64,000 bases of DNA from Phallusia mammillata (lineage: Eukaryota; Chordata; Ascidiacea; Phlebobranchia; Ascidiidae), in contig QLIY01000239.1 in assembly GCA_003260075.1 (NCBI GenBank), positions 51,599 to 115,598 of the forward strand, read 5' to 3'. Position numbers and translations under genes: made by a program. Within the stretch, counting starts at the first letter, position 1. Each line of letters opens with the position of its first letter. Positions 11,031 through 26,000 of this stretch are shown here, piece after piece. The notes under the pieces were generated by a model, which saw only the letters and a list, made by a program, of their open reading frames with translations, did not search any database and was not told the origin of the DNA.

Positions 11031-14000
11031 TCAATTACGCAGCAGCTCTTTTAATTTCTGACTCGGATCGACGATCTCGTCTGCTCTCAGCAGTTGCATC
11101 TCAACGTGACGCAGATTGTTGACGATCGTCGCCATTTCCTGACTCCCCGTCTGCTGCAAAAGCGGAACCTGAGACCTAGAAAGATCATACGGGGCCGAAC
11201 CTCCATGCAGGATGGCTAGTTTGCCCGTAAGGCTATCGGCCACTGCACAAAGCCGAGCCGAAAGCGCACACACGTTCGAAAGCATGAGACAGTCCAAGGC
11301 TGCCACACCGCACGAATCCCAAGTCTTTCTTTTATCGAGTTTCCTTACTGAAGGAGGAGAATCGACGGTGACAGCGTGGACGTCCAAGCTGTCCGGTTCT
11401 GACGGGGTCACTGTGCTAAGCGACGAGATGCCGGTCGATGACGTAAGAGTAGTGACGTCATCGATGCTTTTCGACGAGAGGAGACGCAAGTCGCGAGCGA
11501 GGTCGTGGCTGGCACGCGCTATTTCCTCGCTCATTTCGCCATCTGGCGGCGATCTGTGGAACACGAAATAAGGTATAATGGCAATACCAAATTCAATGAA
11601 ATCCACATTATAACACCGCTGGTCTATGGAATAGGCATAGAATCCTTACAAAAGAATATATCGTCATATATAAGTTGTTCATGTCGGTCGTGTCAATACA
11701 ATTTGAGATATTTTTGTACGCTTTTCATTCTTTCACCAAGCCTCCGTTTGCCTTTTCCCCCCCCCCCAAAAGAATATATCGTCATATATAAGTTGTTCAT
11801 GTCGGTCGTGTCAAAACAATTTGAGATATTTTTGTACGCTTTTCATTCTTTCACCAAGCCTCCCTTTGCCTTTTAACCAATAAAACTTGAATCAAACTTT
11901 TTGACTGAGGACTTAATATGACACAAACACGTCTTTACCTGATTAGTAAAACTGATTTTAATTTTAAAGTTACTAAGTTTCAGCTAAATCACTTTTCAGT
12001 ATTAAACACACTAAAAGTAAATCAAAGTAATTTGGCCAATATTATTATTGGTTATTGAAAAGTAATTTGACCACTGTTTTAAAAGTAATTGAAAGTTTCT
12101 GTGCAAGATTATAAGACCTATCTTCATATCGATTGTTAAGTGGTAGTCGTCTCATAGTAACTTAACACCTTGCGATGTGACTTAAAACATTGTGTCATAA
12201 AAAAACTGAAGCTGAACCAACCTAAGACCTCTCACCTATTATACGTTGTGTTGGTGACATCAGTGGAAGTTAGTAAATTATTGTTGCTGTCGATTGTGTC
12301 TGCTTCCGATTCTGAGGTCGACATGGAATCAGAGTAAGCATTAGTGGAATGATGCTTGTTGCTCCAACGTCGGTTCCTGTGCGTTTGGCGGTCGAAACTT
12401 TTCGAACGCGTCAACTTGTTGTTGCTAAAGAAGAAAAGCTAGTAATTTTGGAAGCAGAAATTGAGAACTTGTCTAGGCTTAAAAAATGTTAGCAATGATT
12501 AAAGTTGTCTGAGTCTAGACTAAGACCTTGATTTTCAACTTTTATGTAAAGAAACCACCTCACAAACGTATGTGGGCCTTAATTTGTATGCCTTGAAAGT
12601 ACCTACCGATTAGAGCACATAGCGTTTGTAAAAATTACCACATATTTTCAGCCAGAAAAGTTTCTCAGAAATTATGTAAAAAACGAATTTTTACACTAAC
12701 ACTGCAAAAATTCGTTTCAAATGTGATTGAACGTTGGTACATTACAATTTCTTGCATGTAAATTGGACTGTCTGCAGCTTATCACGACCTGTTTCGTAGA
12801 TGAACTTAATGAAACGAGCAGTGTCGGTATCACACATGATATATTTTAAAGGAAGACCCCCCCCCCTGGTTATTGAAAAGTAATTTGACCACTGTTTTAA
12901 AAGTAATTGAAAGTCCGTTGGGTTAGTCTTTTCTGTGCAAGATTATAAGACCTATCTTCATATCGATTGTTAAGTGGTAGTCGTCTCATAGTAACTTAAC
13001 ACCTTGCGATGTGACTTAAAACATTGTGTCATAAAAAAACTGAAGCTGAACCAACCTAAGACCTCTCACCTATTATACGTTGTGTTGGTGACATCAGTGG
13101 AAGTTAGTAAATTATTGTTGCTGTCGATTGTGTCTNGTTAGTAAAGACAGACCGAACCGGACTTGTCATGAGGGGGATCACACAATTTTGCAGCAAACCT
13201 GGAATCGACTTGTTGACTTTTGCGAACAATTTTGGTTCCCAAGCTGGTTCCAGAACGATGCGTACGCATGACGCTTTCATCCGTGTCGGTTGATATGGTA
13301 ACGGAACCACGTGACTGCCTCCTGCTAGGTCGTGTATTTGAAGCAAAAGACGCACTCTGCAAAAAATGAAGTATTGTACTATCAACCTATTTATACTAAT
13401 AGTACGAATTCATATCAACTTTTTTTATTATCCCAAAGCTGTGGTTACCAGCCGGAGAGGAATTCCTTTTAAAACTTGTGAAGAGGAATTTACTATAATT
13501 TTTTCATGTAGTTTGAAAATAAACTCCTAAGGTCTGAAAACATGAGTATGTACTATAGCATAATATGAAGGAATGTAAATGTTTTAATTATTAAGAAAGG
13601 AATTCACCGAAAAAGGTTGGGAACCACTGTTCAAACCGAAGGTTGAGTATTTGGTTAGGGGCTAAAGTTATGAAAAAAACATAAACAAGTGACGTCATTG
13701 TTGTGATCTGAACCGTAATTCCACTTTAAAACTTGAGTAAAAGTACACACTTTATGCGAAGTTTAAATGCAGTTTACAAATGTTTATATATAGGGTGTTA
13801 AAATATACTAATATGAATTTTGATCAGACTAAAAGAAGTTAACTGCTAACACCAAGGGAATAAACTACACTGACCTTTCGACGGTTTGATTTTCCACTGC
13901 TATTTAATTCGACATCGGAATTTTCAGTTTCGCTATTTCTTGACGACATTCTTCTCGCTGGTGGGCGCGAGAGTTCATTCAGCCGATCCAAGCTGCTCCG

Positions 14001-17000
14001 AGAAGCTAAAATATTTTCAAACAAAATCAAAAAACGTTTTTCCTTTGAACCAAACACGAAAAACGAATCAAACAGCGTATTTCAATATTTAGTTAAAGTA
14101 ACAGTTTGCTTTTATTGAATAAAACATTTCTAACAAATAAATGGGGACGTAAACGCAGATAAGACAGAAAAGCAGTGTTTTTTCAGTTGAACGTACATAA
14201 GGAGAATGGGATTTAGATTTGTATATTTATATGGTGCATAACCAGTGGTGGGATTCGGCCAGTTCGCACCGTTTCTAGAACCGTCTCACGAAATTTTATC
14301 AGATCAGCGAAGCGGTTAGCATTACTGGTTACTGTCAACGGATTTTGTAACAGAACCGTCTGAAAAATATGACTTTCATGATAGTACCGACTGACAGAAA
14401 AATGTAATCCCACCACTGTGCATAACTAACAATTCAAATTTGCTAAGCCGTTCATTTCTTACGTTTTTTCTTATCCTTTGGTACTTGAAAGGTAGAAGCC
14501 GATGTTGTTGTTAAACTGCTCGAAGATTCGGAACGTTTAAATCTAAAAATAGTGTTAACTTGTTACACAATGAAATAAATCAAACGAATCTTGCCTCCGG
14601 GCAACCACCAACATAACCCAGATTTCGGACCCCCCCCCCCTTACGTTTTTTCTTATCCTTTGGTACTTGAAAGGTAGAAGCCGATGTCGTTGTTAAACTG
14701 CTCGAAGATTCGGAACGTTTAAATCTAAAAATAATGTTAACTTGTTACACAATGAAATGAATCAAACGGATCTTGCCTCCGGGCAACCACCAAGATAACC
14801 CAGATTTCGGCGCCCATCGAACATGTCCTCGTTAGTATAGTGGTAAGTATCCCCGCCTGTCACGCGGGAGACCGGGGTTCGATTCCCCGACGGGGAGCTC
14901 ACTTTTTTCGCTGTGTGTTTTGCCACCATACACTAAATATTTCAGTTTTTTTCGGCAACTTTTGACATTCGGTAGAAAATTGAACATTTTGTAGCCACAT
15001 TTAAGCCTTAGTTCATACATGTTACCAATTTAACGCTTCTAAATTCCCTACAAAAATGTTTTGGGGATAAGTTGAACGCAAAAGATTGTGTTTAAAAGGC
15101 AAAAAAAGACCACATGAAATTTGTAACAAAGTTTCTTGTAGTATAAAAGTTTGAAAGCCCAAAATTTTATAAAAAACTTTATGATATTTTCAGGTAGACT
15201 TTATGAGAGACCGTAACGCTAATAATTTTTTCAAAGAGTTCTAGTGCTAACAAAAGGTTGGGAAGCACTGCTCTAAACAAACACGTTGATTATGATATGT
15301 AGACGTACCTGTTCTTTTCTGCGTCTTTTGCTTTATTCTGACGTAACAGAGTGGTCCTGGTTAGTCTCAAAGCAGACGTTTCGCAGTCGGAAGTCGAAAC
15401 TGGTCGAGATTTTTTCTCCATTGATCTTCGCGTCGCAGAGTTGCGGTAATTTTCACTGTCGCTCACCAAACTTGTGCTTGTCGTCTGTTTACAACCAAAA
15501 AGAATTATAAGCGGGTCCGAACCCGAAAGTATAAGCCCGAAGCCCGGCCCAAACCCTAATTGTTTTTGGAAAGCCCGTTTAGGCCCAAAAGTTTGATTGA
15601 CAGGCCTATACTAAAGAATATTTACGCAATAGACAATAATAGACAACGGCCTGCACAAGACATTTTATCTCTCTTGGGCATTGGGTTAAGTCCAGCAACT
15701 GGCTACTTCGCTAGGTAATTTAGATTTACAAAAATTACGGACACAGAACGTAACTAATCCCGCCTGTTAAAAAAAAACGAAACCCAACCCGGTCTGACTT
15801 ACAACTATTCAACAAAAATCCTATTAAACTTTCCTACATTTTAACCCAAACTACACTTTTAGCAGAAATAACAACAAAACTGATAATTTTTCCAGTGTTA
15901 TTGTCACCACTCTTTTTTTAGCCCTATTCATAAGCTTAAATATGAGCAAGGAAATTTTTATAGCTAGTGAAATCAGTGTGCTGAAAAACTTGTAAAGGAA
16001 AATTTTATCATCGAAAGCTGCGATATAAAAAAAACGGTGACAAACTTTAACTAACTTAGAACGTTAGGATTCGGCGTGTTTGTACACGTTAACAAACATA
16101 TTTTATTTTTTCAATCAACATATCAGCCCCCCCCCCGGATTCGGCGTGTTTGTACACGTTAACAAACATATTTTATTTTTTCAACCAACATATCACACAA
16201 AAACAAAATTCAAAATGAAACACCGACCTCAGATGGTGTGGTTGTTCGCCCGTATGTTACTTTCTTCGTTGACGCCGAACGGGACATCGTGGGTGATCTT
16301 TGGCCGCTTTTGGGCGCCGGCGTCTGTTTTGAGACTTTTTGTCCCCGAATCCGTTCGCTCATGGCCCGACGGGGACTTACCCGGTTCCACCTGTCCCCAA
16401 TTTCACCGTCCGTCACTCCAACCACACTTGAGTCATCAAACTGTAACAAAAATGGGTTTATAAGTTAAACGATAGGTTTGAAAATACGGAGTGAGCATTA
16501 CTTGAACGCACTGTTCCTTGACATTAGCCCACATGCCAAAACCCTGAAACACCAAATTCTTCAGTTTACTTTATTCGGAATAATGATCCAAATTACTTTA
16601 AGAATCTTATTTAATTAGCCCCCCCCCCAACGCACTGTTCCTTGACATTAGCCCACATGCCAAAACCCTGAAACACTAAATTCTTCAGTTTACTTTATTT
16701 GGAATAATGATCCAAATTACTTTAAGAATCTTATTTAATTAGTTATTAGAATCCTTTGTCGCTTTTAGTAATTTTGGACATTTGACAAGTGCAGACAGAT
16801 CCGTCGGTCACTACCTTCTTACACACGCTGATTCCTGTATTCTGTTACAACATTTTCACTTGTTCTGAAAATGTATCATTTAAAAGATTACCAGCGAATC
16901 AACCCCCCATTGTCATGTTCGGTTTTGTGCGGTTACAATAAACTGGTATGCCAAATACTGAGCAGAAGCAATTGGAAAAAAAGTTACCCGTTCTCTGCCA

Positions 17001-20000
17001 AATTTGGCTGGTTCAGTGTCGATCCCAACACTGCCACTCGATGTCGTCGAAGAGTCGCTGAATTCCGAGGTAATTTTCGGGATCAGATTTTGAGCGATTC
17101 CTGGTTCGTCTTTGGTGAAACTATTTGAACGCAACAAACGTGGCACGGAAGCTTCCTCGCTGACATCAGGAATCTTTGACGTCGGCACTACGCCACTCGG
17201 TTTCTCCTTGGTAAAACTGTTCGAGCGTAACAACGGTCGCGGTTGACTGCGCTCCACGGATGAGTCCCGTGATGAAGATGAGGTCGATGAAGATTTCGAC
17301 TGTTTCGTCTGAACGTCGGAAGATTTCGCCGATAGAGGTCGCCGCGTGCGCACAGGTCGGCTGTTCCCGGACGTGTCCTTTACTCCCGTACGGTCGGACA
17401 AGGCGACAAGAGGAGGTTCGACACTGCGAGAATGATCAGAAAACCTTTCATCTAAAGATGCAGAAACACGACGATTTTCGGATTTCGACTTTTTGCGGTC
17501 GCTGGGAAGAGATGACGTCACTTGCGATCCGTTACGCTCTATCGGTTGTCGTTCATGCGTTAAGGAGTGGGTTGATGATACACGTTCTACTTCGACACCC
17601 TTCGATCTTCGGTGATGACGGTGTTTGTGGTGTGACGTAGCAGAATCAGATTGATCGGCGATGACGTCATCGTTTTTGAAAATTGTTTCCGGATGCTGAG
17701 AGTGCGATCTGAAAAGAATAACATTCTCATAAAAACCGGCAACAAACCAAGAATTTGTCAGAGCCAGTTTTAATGTCTTCATTCGTTTTCTAGGATATAA
17801 TTTATATTTCTGACCTGTCTGTGGGATTGCTTTCGGAACCACGAGAGGCGGGAATTTTATTTGCTGACGTCGGGGTCTCCGCAATGACGTCACGCGATGA
17901 AGTTGAATTCGGAGCAATTTGTTTTTCCGACGTGACGCGTTTGATTTCCACTGTGGTCGTCACCTTTCTGCGCGATGACGTCACATACGTTTTATCCTCT
18001 GTTGCGTCCTCCGGTGGTCGGGGGTGCTCACTGGCGGAGTGATAGCCTTCCCTGTCACTTGAGGGAGAACGAGATCTAAACGAATGAATTCTTTAGTTCG
18101 CAAAGTCGCACTTTAACTACCATACCCAAAGTAAAAACTAAACATTTTAATACGCCGGTTTACAAAACAATATGAAAAAATGTTTTAGTTACACAAATCG
18201 ATAACACTTTTCTGTATTTTTAGTTGCAAAGTTACGTTACTATGTTTCGGCTAGTAATTCTTTAAGAAGAAAATGTTTTTTTATTCCATCAACAAATGCA
18301 AGATTTTTTTTACCTTTCAACGATTTCCTTTTGCATCTGCGCAACTTTCTGCGCAGCTTTTACGGCACTGGCCGGAATCGCCGGAAGTGACCTTCGAACT
18401 CGCTGACCTTCTGAACCGGACCGACTCATCTTGTCTACAAGGTTCGAAAATAACAACGAATACATAAGTTAGCTAACGTGCTACACAAGACTTAAAAGCG
18501 CAACACAGCGCTGGAATTTTAAGGTTGGACTGGGAACAGAGTTGTAAACGGGCCCAACCTCTAAAAAACAAGCCGAAAACCTCAAAGTAAGCCTGAAAGT
18601 TAGATTTTGCAATGTGAAAACTATGACACATTTGCGGCCCAGTGTAAAGTCAGTCCCTAAACATATTATAAACTAAAGCCCCGAATCCGGACTGGACCCG
18701 ATCAGAAACGTCTGGTCTAACTTCAACTGTGCGTGAGACTGTTTTACTTTAAATATATGTGAACACTAATTGCGGGATTTGACAAAAACAAATTTGTTGT
18801 TTTCACGTTTGTGTCTAAAATTTAGTGATGAATTGAAAAGCATCGTTTATTATTTGCCAACCACCAGCATATTTTTGGGAACGATTTGGACCGAGAATAA
18901 ACACACAGCAACTAAAAAAAACACTTACCGTCTTCGTCAGTGTTGTTGTTTTCATCGACGTTTTGCGGAGATATACGATGTTGATGGAGCCATTCGTTCA
19001 CGTAACTTGACCTTAACTCGCTGGCGTCAGCAGTTGCTCCACCAATCTTTACATACAAAAAAATACCTCCTAACACAACTGACCTAAAGAACAAAAACTC
19101 GTTTTTACACACGAGCTATCAAAATTAATTCTTGTCAAAGAATGGAACGGTTTGCTTCCGATGTGTGAAAATCGTTACAGGAAGCCAACTGCCTTTAAAT
19201 TATTCAATAACTGTCATTGATTCCTGTAATGCAATTTCTAGATGAAAGGTCTAACTGTGAATACAGGTAGGGAGGCTAATGCCAAAAAATGGATTATGAG
19301 ATAAATTGTCCTAATCTTGCAAGATGATTTATTCGTGTTACAATAGTTGCATAAACATATACTGTTCTCTTTCAGGTGATTACTTAAAAATGTCAATTGT
19401 TCTGCACTGTAGACTCGTTTATATACACTTAACTCTTGGCGCGGATTGTCAACAACCTCTTGTCAAGTCAACCAATACAACAATTTTAAAGTGTTTTTTG
19501 TACGTATCTTATACTTCAAATACTGTTGAAATAAGGCTTCGATTTTCGGTTTAATGTAAGTTTAAAATTCGTGTACACGATTGCCAAGGCTTATAATAAA
19601 CATATTAATAAACCTACGTTGTGCATACACCAACGTTATCAAATCTTTAACCCAGATAACCCAGCTCGCCTATCGAATAAGTTTGTTATTTTAAGTAATA
19701 AAAAATCTAACAGCAAAAGTAACAACAGAAAAACAACTGTGAGCAAAGCGAAGACGCACCCTTCTGAGAACAAAAAAGTTAAGGCATGCTTTTGAGAAAA
19801 ACAAACGGCCCACTTAAAGAAACCATCAAAACACTTATAAAACAATGTGCTGTGTTACTTAAAAGGCCGTCAAGCTCTCACTGACGCGAGCTTTGCAAAC
19901 ACAGGCGGTGGCCTTCTAGAACTAATCCTCTATTGAGCTATTGTTGCATCACAATCGCTATGCCAATCGACAGTCTCGAAATCACAGCCACTATAACAAT

Positions 20001-23000
20001 TGAAAAAGCTGTTTGAGGTATAAGAAACGTGCCTAGTGAGAAAGTTAATATGATGTGTAGGGAACAGACTGGGATACACCAGTACCTGAAATACACATTA
20101 TGTGTTTTTCGATTATTAAAAACTTTCAGAATATTTTCAATCACTTGTGAGAATTCCTATGTTACTATACAATTTTGAAACGGCGCACTACACTATATTT
20201 GACTATTACTGACTTAAATTATAACAAACCAACACTTAACTTGAGAAAACCAAGCAATGAAAACTAACTGTATCATCCAAAGGTAAATCCTGTTGGCTTT
20301 TTATCAAACTCTAATTTTTTATTATTTTAAATTCACTTTACTTTGGTCGAGGCAAGTACTTGACAATCCTACAGTCGCAAATATAAACGATTTAGTAGAA
20401 AAACCGATGCAAATGTGAACTTCTTGACATTTTAAACCATAAACTACAAGCTGATCAAACAGATCATTATTCTGTTGCTGTGTTAGCATTGCAATTTGTG
20501 ACAAACCACACCTAGCACTTGAACAGTTGCTGTGATGATAGTTGACTACATGGTTGCATAGGTAGAGGTACTTTTGCAACAAGTGCTATCACTAAGTATG
20601 ACACCTGGATGGCAACAAGCACCTTCAACAATGGTAACCGATCAACAAAAACATTACAAGCTCTTTTGCCTAAGGATAGGAGGTTGATTTTCTTAACACT
20701 TCTTAACACGCCGGAAAATAGGACATAACAGTGCTTTAGCCTCGAACGATTTAAGATTGCAACAGTCCGACTGGTTTTGGCCTTGTAAAATTATTTTGCC
20801 TTGTTTTAACAACATTTTTAACCAGGTTGTTTTTGCGACTGAATGAAATCCATGGGCTACTGTTTTCGTTAAAAGTCCTCAGAATTAAACTAACATAAGT
20901 AAAAATAGGTTACATTTTTACTAGTTTTACTACTGTAAGTTTAATATGACGGAATAAATTCGGTTTTGTGTGATCGACAATGACAAACTGTCCAAACAGA
21001 TGTGCACATTTTGCCCATATACAACCGGGGTAGGTTTACATACGGAAAGGCGTATAAGATATCTTGCGGTTTCGCGGTAACACGACACAATCAAAATCGG
21101 ACTAAGGTACCGCGACCTTGGCGACCCCTTAAGTATTACTGACAGTAAACTTTGACCCCGTCAATCAAAACCAGAAGTTATTGTACGAGTACCCTTGGCC
21201 TCTTTCACCCATCGTTATGACAGACTAATAATAGAAGCGTTTGTGGTTTCAATTGTCACACTAAACCGTCGTTTTATCACGTACCAACTCTTTACGTAAA
21301 CCTTTCAAGAGGCCACTCTACTATCTGGCTTGTTATTGATTCGCATTCATTTTTGTGAATACCCCCCCCCCTTATGACAGACTAATAATAGAAGCGTTTG
21401 TGGTGGCAATTGTCACACTAAACCATCGTTTTATCACGTACCAACTCTTTACGTAAACCTTTCAAAGGGCCACTCTACTATCTGGCTTGTTATTGATTCG
21501 CATTCATGTCTGTATATGATGTTTCTCGCTGTCAAATGATTAATTGCTCGTATTTTACGAGGTCATTTCGCTATGAGTATTCAATTAGGTCGGCATAAAA
21601 TACGGGTAAACTCTGAAGAATTTTGAAACAAATTTTATGTAACAATCCAACGGCAATTTGCTGTGCAGAAAGCCTCTACTGAAATGTTACAAACTTTTGT
21701 GTTTTATACCTATTTTAGTTTGACCCAAACTTGCAAAACATTCCTAAACAACTCGACAAACGGTGTATAGTTCCTCAGCTTAAATTTTGAAGCACATAAG
21801 GAAAGAAAACCCAAAAAGGCGTGTAATAAGTCTAATGCGAAATTCGAACACCTTTCAACACTACACTGCCAACTGCTACTATAGCTAATAAATACAAACA
21901 GCAAATCGATTTACTATACCGCAATAAAATGTTCTATCATTATCTGTCATAAAACACTTAAAAACATGCACTCGCATAGCCTCAGTCGCACTACGTCATG
22001 CACAAGACCACCACAGCTTTTAAAAGGCCCCAAATTTCTATGGCAAAGACCAACATTGGCCAGCGGTTTGTGTACTCAGGCGGGTCGAGAAAAAAGACGG
22101 TTCAACAACGTCGGAAGCACAACAAGGGCAGCCCTGCTTGGGCGGGGGTCTGAGTGTACTGAGCAATTAATTAGGTTTGGAAATCCGGGTTTATTGTGTA
22201 TTGACTGGACCTGGGATACAATGCTCAAAGAGTTTGCCGCTATTGGAAAAACTTTTATGAGGACGATTATAAATCACACAAACGCGTGCCGTGGTGGGGT
22301 GAAATCATTTTTTTCGACAGGTAATATATGAGAGTTTATGATGAATTGCTGTCTTTGGGATAGTGCAGTTCTTCTACACGTGATAAACACCCACGAAAAT
22401 AGATAAAGCTGACTTATTGCATGTTTTTCATTTTGTTCCACATTGCGACAATAAAAAAAAATGTCGAAGTTCCCATAAAGAAGTTCCCAAATTTGTTTGT
22501 CGTTGGTACTCTTGGTTAGGTTTGTCATATTACAGTTTCAAATACCAGGGCTGCGCTAAATAACAAACAAACTATCTGTTTTGTGACAACCGCCAAAGTT
22601 CTGAAACCAAACGCCCGAACTTGTACCCCGCACAAAAGCAATCTCGTTTGCCAAGTTGGAAATCTATGTACACCTAAAGCAAAATCTAAGCCGTCAACTA
22701 TTTTCCACAGGAGATAAACAAAAAAGTTAAACAGTATGCATGAACATAAATAGAATAAACGTCGTGTCAAATAGTCCCATGTACTTGGGCACAAATGCAC
22801 CAGTATATCGTTGTTTTGGGATTGTTATAGTATAAGGGGCTAAACCAGTGTGCCATAGTTTGCTTACCCCTAGTTTGACATAAGCATCCTTAGCTTTTAT
22901 CATTCGAACCTCTTTAAAAGTGACACATGATGAGTAAAACGCACAAACTGTCTGGATTTTATCACTTTGGCGTATGGCAAGTGACACGACCAAGGCACAA

Positions 23001-26000
23001 TGCCAACTGCCACAACATGGCAAGTAAACTGAAAGTTTGCATATTTTATACTGCCTTATCATGGTTATGATTGCCCAATGACAAACAATGTTGTAACTAG
23101 GGATGGGGTTACCTGGGTACTAGGTACTCGTACAGCACACTGCTCTGCACACTATCGTAAATTATTAAACGAGTTGCAGAGAAGGTGTACCACAAGAAAC
23201 GCTGACTAATGTTACTTATGTTTACTTGGGGATTTGTGTTAAGTGTTCTTTTTATTACCTAAGCTCCGCTAGGTCTCGTAAACGTATGCTAGACAATATC
23301 ATTAGCTGCTGAGCATACCATAGCTCCTTTTTGCAAAACAAAATAACAAATTCCCTATTACAACAATACTGTTCACCAAAGTTTATTCTAGCGAAAGTTT
23401 GTAGCTTTTTGGTCGATTTGACCCTAACTAACTTCAATTAACTGTCATAGACTCTTTCCATACACCTTTCTCAGTTCAAGGGAACAGCAAATACATTCTG
23501 AGTAGCATATTTCATATTCGCTGCATTTGAACCAATACAGGACGTCCCTCCGCCTCTGAAACGTCTGTCAGTTGATACAACGGTCAGCGGAAACCTGAGC
23601 TACACTGAATTGTGTCAACTGGTAAGGTGAGATGTTTACAGACAATGCGGCCTGCAAACACGAACAGAAAGGGGAGGGAACAATTGTATCGTTTCCGAAA
23701 TCATCGACAGACAGGTCTACGCGCTCTAGCGACATCTGGTGATTCTTGGTACAGATAGATAGGTCACAGGTTACAGCCAATACCGATTTATATTGTAGTT
23801 AAATTTACAGGAGCTATGATGTATAGTACGCCCACTATCCGAGCCTTCCACTATATATATTTTTCACTACTTAGACCAGTGGTTCTTAACTGGTGGTCCA
23901 GCAACCACTAATGGTTATTGATTACTTTTTGTTTGGTCTACAGGACGTTAATTGCATTTGGTGATAAACTGTAAATAGTTGCCTGCAATTTATTAAATAT
24001 TCTGTACGAAAAAAGCTTATCCAAGTTTTTGGCTATTTTTTAAGCAGTCAGTTGTTTGATATCACTTTCCCGAAATTCTGTACAGAAGGAAGACGTTTAA
24101 GCCAAAAGAGAATTCTTTCTTTATCTTTACTTAACGATGGACTGGTCCATGATATTCATTTAACCGAACTGCTGAGGGTCATGGCCTGAAACGGGTTGAG
24201 AACTACTGACTTACACAAAAGTTACATTTTGACCACCAATGTTCCAGCATGCCACATATCTGACTTAATTACTCTGACGTAACAAAGCGACTGCAATGGT
24301 TGGTGGTAAAATCTCCAACGTAACAAAGCCTCTTATGTCAAACTATGTCGCCGAAACTACCACGATGAAAACTCTTCGCACAACCTCTTTTCCGCAACAT
24401 CGATCACAAACAAAGAGAGTATGAGAATGAGAAAACAAATTTGAATCATTTTCACACGCCCGTTGTAGAACAATGTCACTAAAACGCAAGAAACGAAGGC
24501 GTTTTTGCACGAGTTGCACAGACATGCAACAAGAGGATTTTTTTTAAAGACCGAAATCTTCCAAACATTATCGTTTCTTTTGCTCTACTCCATTTACAAT
24601 TCCGCTCTGTTTTCGTTTGTTTGTTTATGATGAAATATATTCGAAAAACAAATTTTGGTTAATATTTTAGTTACGGACAAAAGGTGAAAATTTAACTGCA
24701 CTTGATATGAATGACAAACCTAACTCTTATGCTGAGACAGGATTTCGGGTGATACAAATAAAAGTCGGAACTTAAAAGGCCAACCTGCTACCTTTCGAAC
24801 TAAAACTGAAAATTTATCTCGATATTTAGACTGATGTACAAAAGACAAAATACTATACGAATTTTTTGTCTGTATAAAGGCGCAGTTTCATATGAAATCT
24901 TAGGTCACATAATGTTACAGTTTGAGAGCCTGTGGGTAAACTACTTGGTAAATCGGACAAAAAAAAAACTAGTTTAGCACAACGGCAGTTAGCTGTATAT
25001 ATATCACACTAAAAATATTTAAGGCCAAAACCGAATATTTGACAGTGTGTAGATTTGAATAAGTTATGCAACGAATCGGCTAAATTGGGTTCAGCCCGAA
25101 ACCGAATAAATTGAGCCTAATTAACTGGGTGAGGACACACGTTGTCGTACGTTATGCTTTTTTATATTAAATAATTTTTTTGCCAGGCGATCAGTGGTGT
25201 TACTACAACAGAATAAATGTATCATTGTCATCTTAGTGGGTTTTAGGATTGAATCAGCCATCGCTGTCATTCTGTGAATGAATTTCTGATATATGGTAGT
25301 GAGTAGGAAAAACGATAATGCTCATGCAGTTCGAAAGATTATGTGTTAGTGAGAAATAAAAGACACGTTTTACGCTTTAAAATTGTGTTCGTAAAAGATT
25401 CGGTTTCAGACGAGTTACAACAAATTATTCGACGCTGGAGATACATGCTTTGGAATGGTACATAGATTTTGGTAAAACAAACACTTACTTGCACGAGATC
25501 ATCTGGAATTTCTTCTTTTTTCTTCACCGCCTTCTTTTCCTCTTGTTCGTTTTGTATCGTGTAAGTCCCACTTTCGCTAGGTTTGGAAGATCTGCTCCCG
25601 GAACTGCTACTGCTGCTAGAGCTGAATGTATCATTAGTTGTTATTTAGTTTAGGTAAATTTATCACAAAACAAAACCAGCTGCAATATTTCGCATTTGCA
25701 AAAGAGCAGCGACAATTTAGCCTAACTAATTTTTTTCGTGTGGCAATTGAATATTACAAATCGAATATTAAAATTGGGGTGTTAAATTTGCGAATATTAC
25801 ACTAAAAGGCGTCTAGACGTTTTAAGGTGGTGCTAAAATCTATTAATCGCCGAGACAGATGGACATAAATGTTTCATCATTATACCAACAGGGCGGTACA
25901 ATTTTTTTGTTTCTGTTATATTTAGCTTAAAGCTTGGAAACTGCTAAGCTAAGCCACATTTTCATTGGGCAATAAGCACCTCAAAAGCAAATAAATTGAC

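Larger units (their letters stand above)
19047..25488. other. Largest CEP170 intron (6.4 kb)
   Basis: The exons on both sides join in phase 0. No internal exon is recognised. It holds a hAT-type element (23877-24208), a duplicated segment around ten C residues (21362-21371) and an open frame at 21966-22331 without a known domain. Confidence 0.5.

Noticed and set aside
11212-11571. Plus-strand frames opposite CEP170 exons (also 17260-17640, 17821-18042, 16238-16468)
   Set aside because: Shadows of GC-richer coding exons on the minus strand. The minus-strand products match CEP170 and keep splice phase.
16378-16440. Alternative donor GTAAGT inside CEP170 exon 19, giving a shorter exon
   Set aside because: The longer exon stays open to GTCGGT, is in phase on both sides and encodes a Ser/Arg-rich segment like its neighbours. 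The short form could exist as a minor isoform but is not supported.
18525-18760. Possible transposon starting GTTGGACTGGG in a CEP170 intron
   Set aside because: Repetitive-looking words are present but no inverted ends or target duplication could be found.
21966-22331. Plus-strand 121-residue open frame in the large CEP170 intron
   Set aside because: No recognisable domain, no splice partners, atypical composition. It probably arises from repeat-like GC-rich sequence.
23255-23780. Extra CEP170 exon between exons 13 and 14
   Set aside because: Candidate frames lack consistent acceptor, donor and phase, and exons 13 and 14 already join in phase 0.
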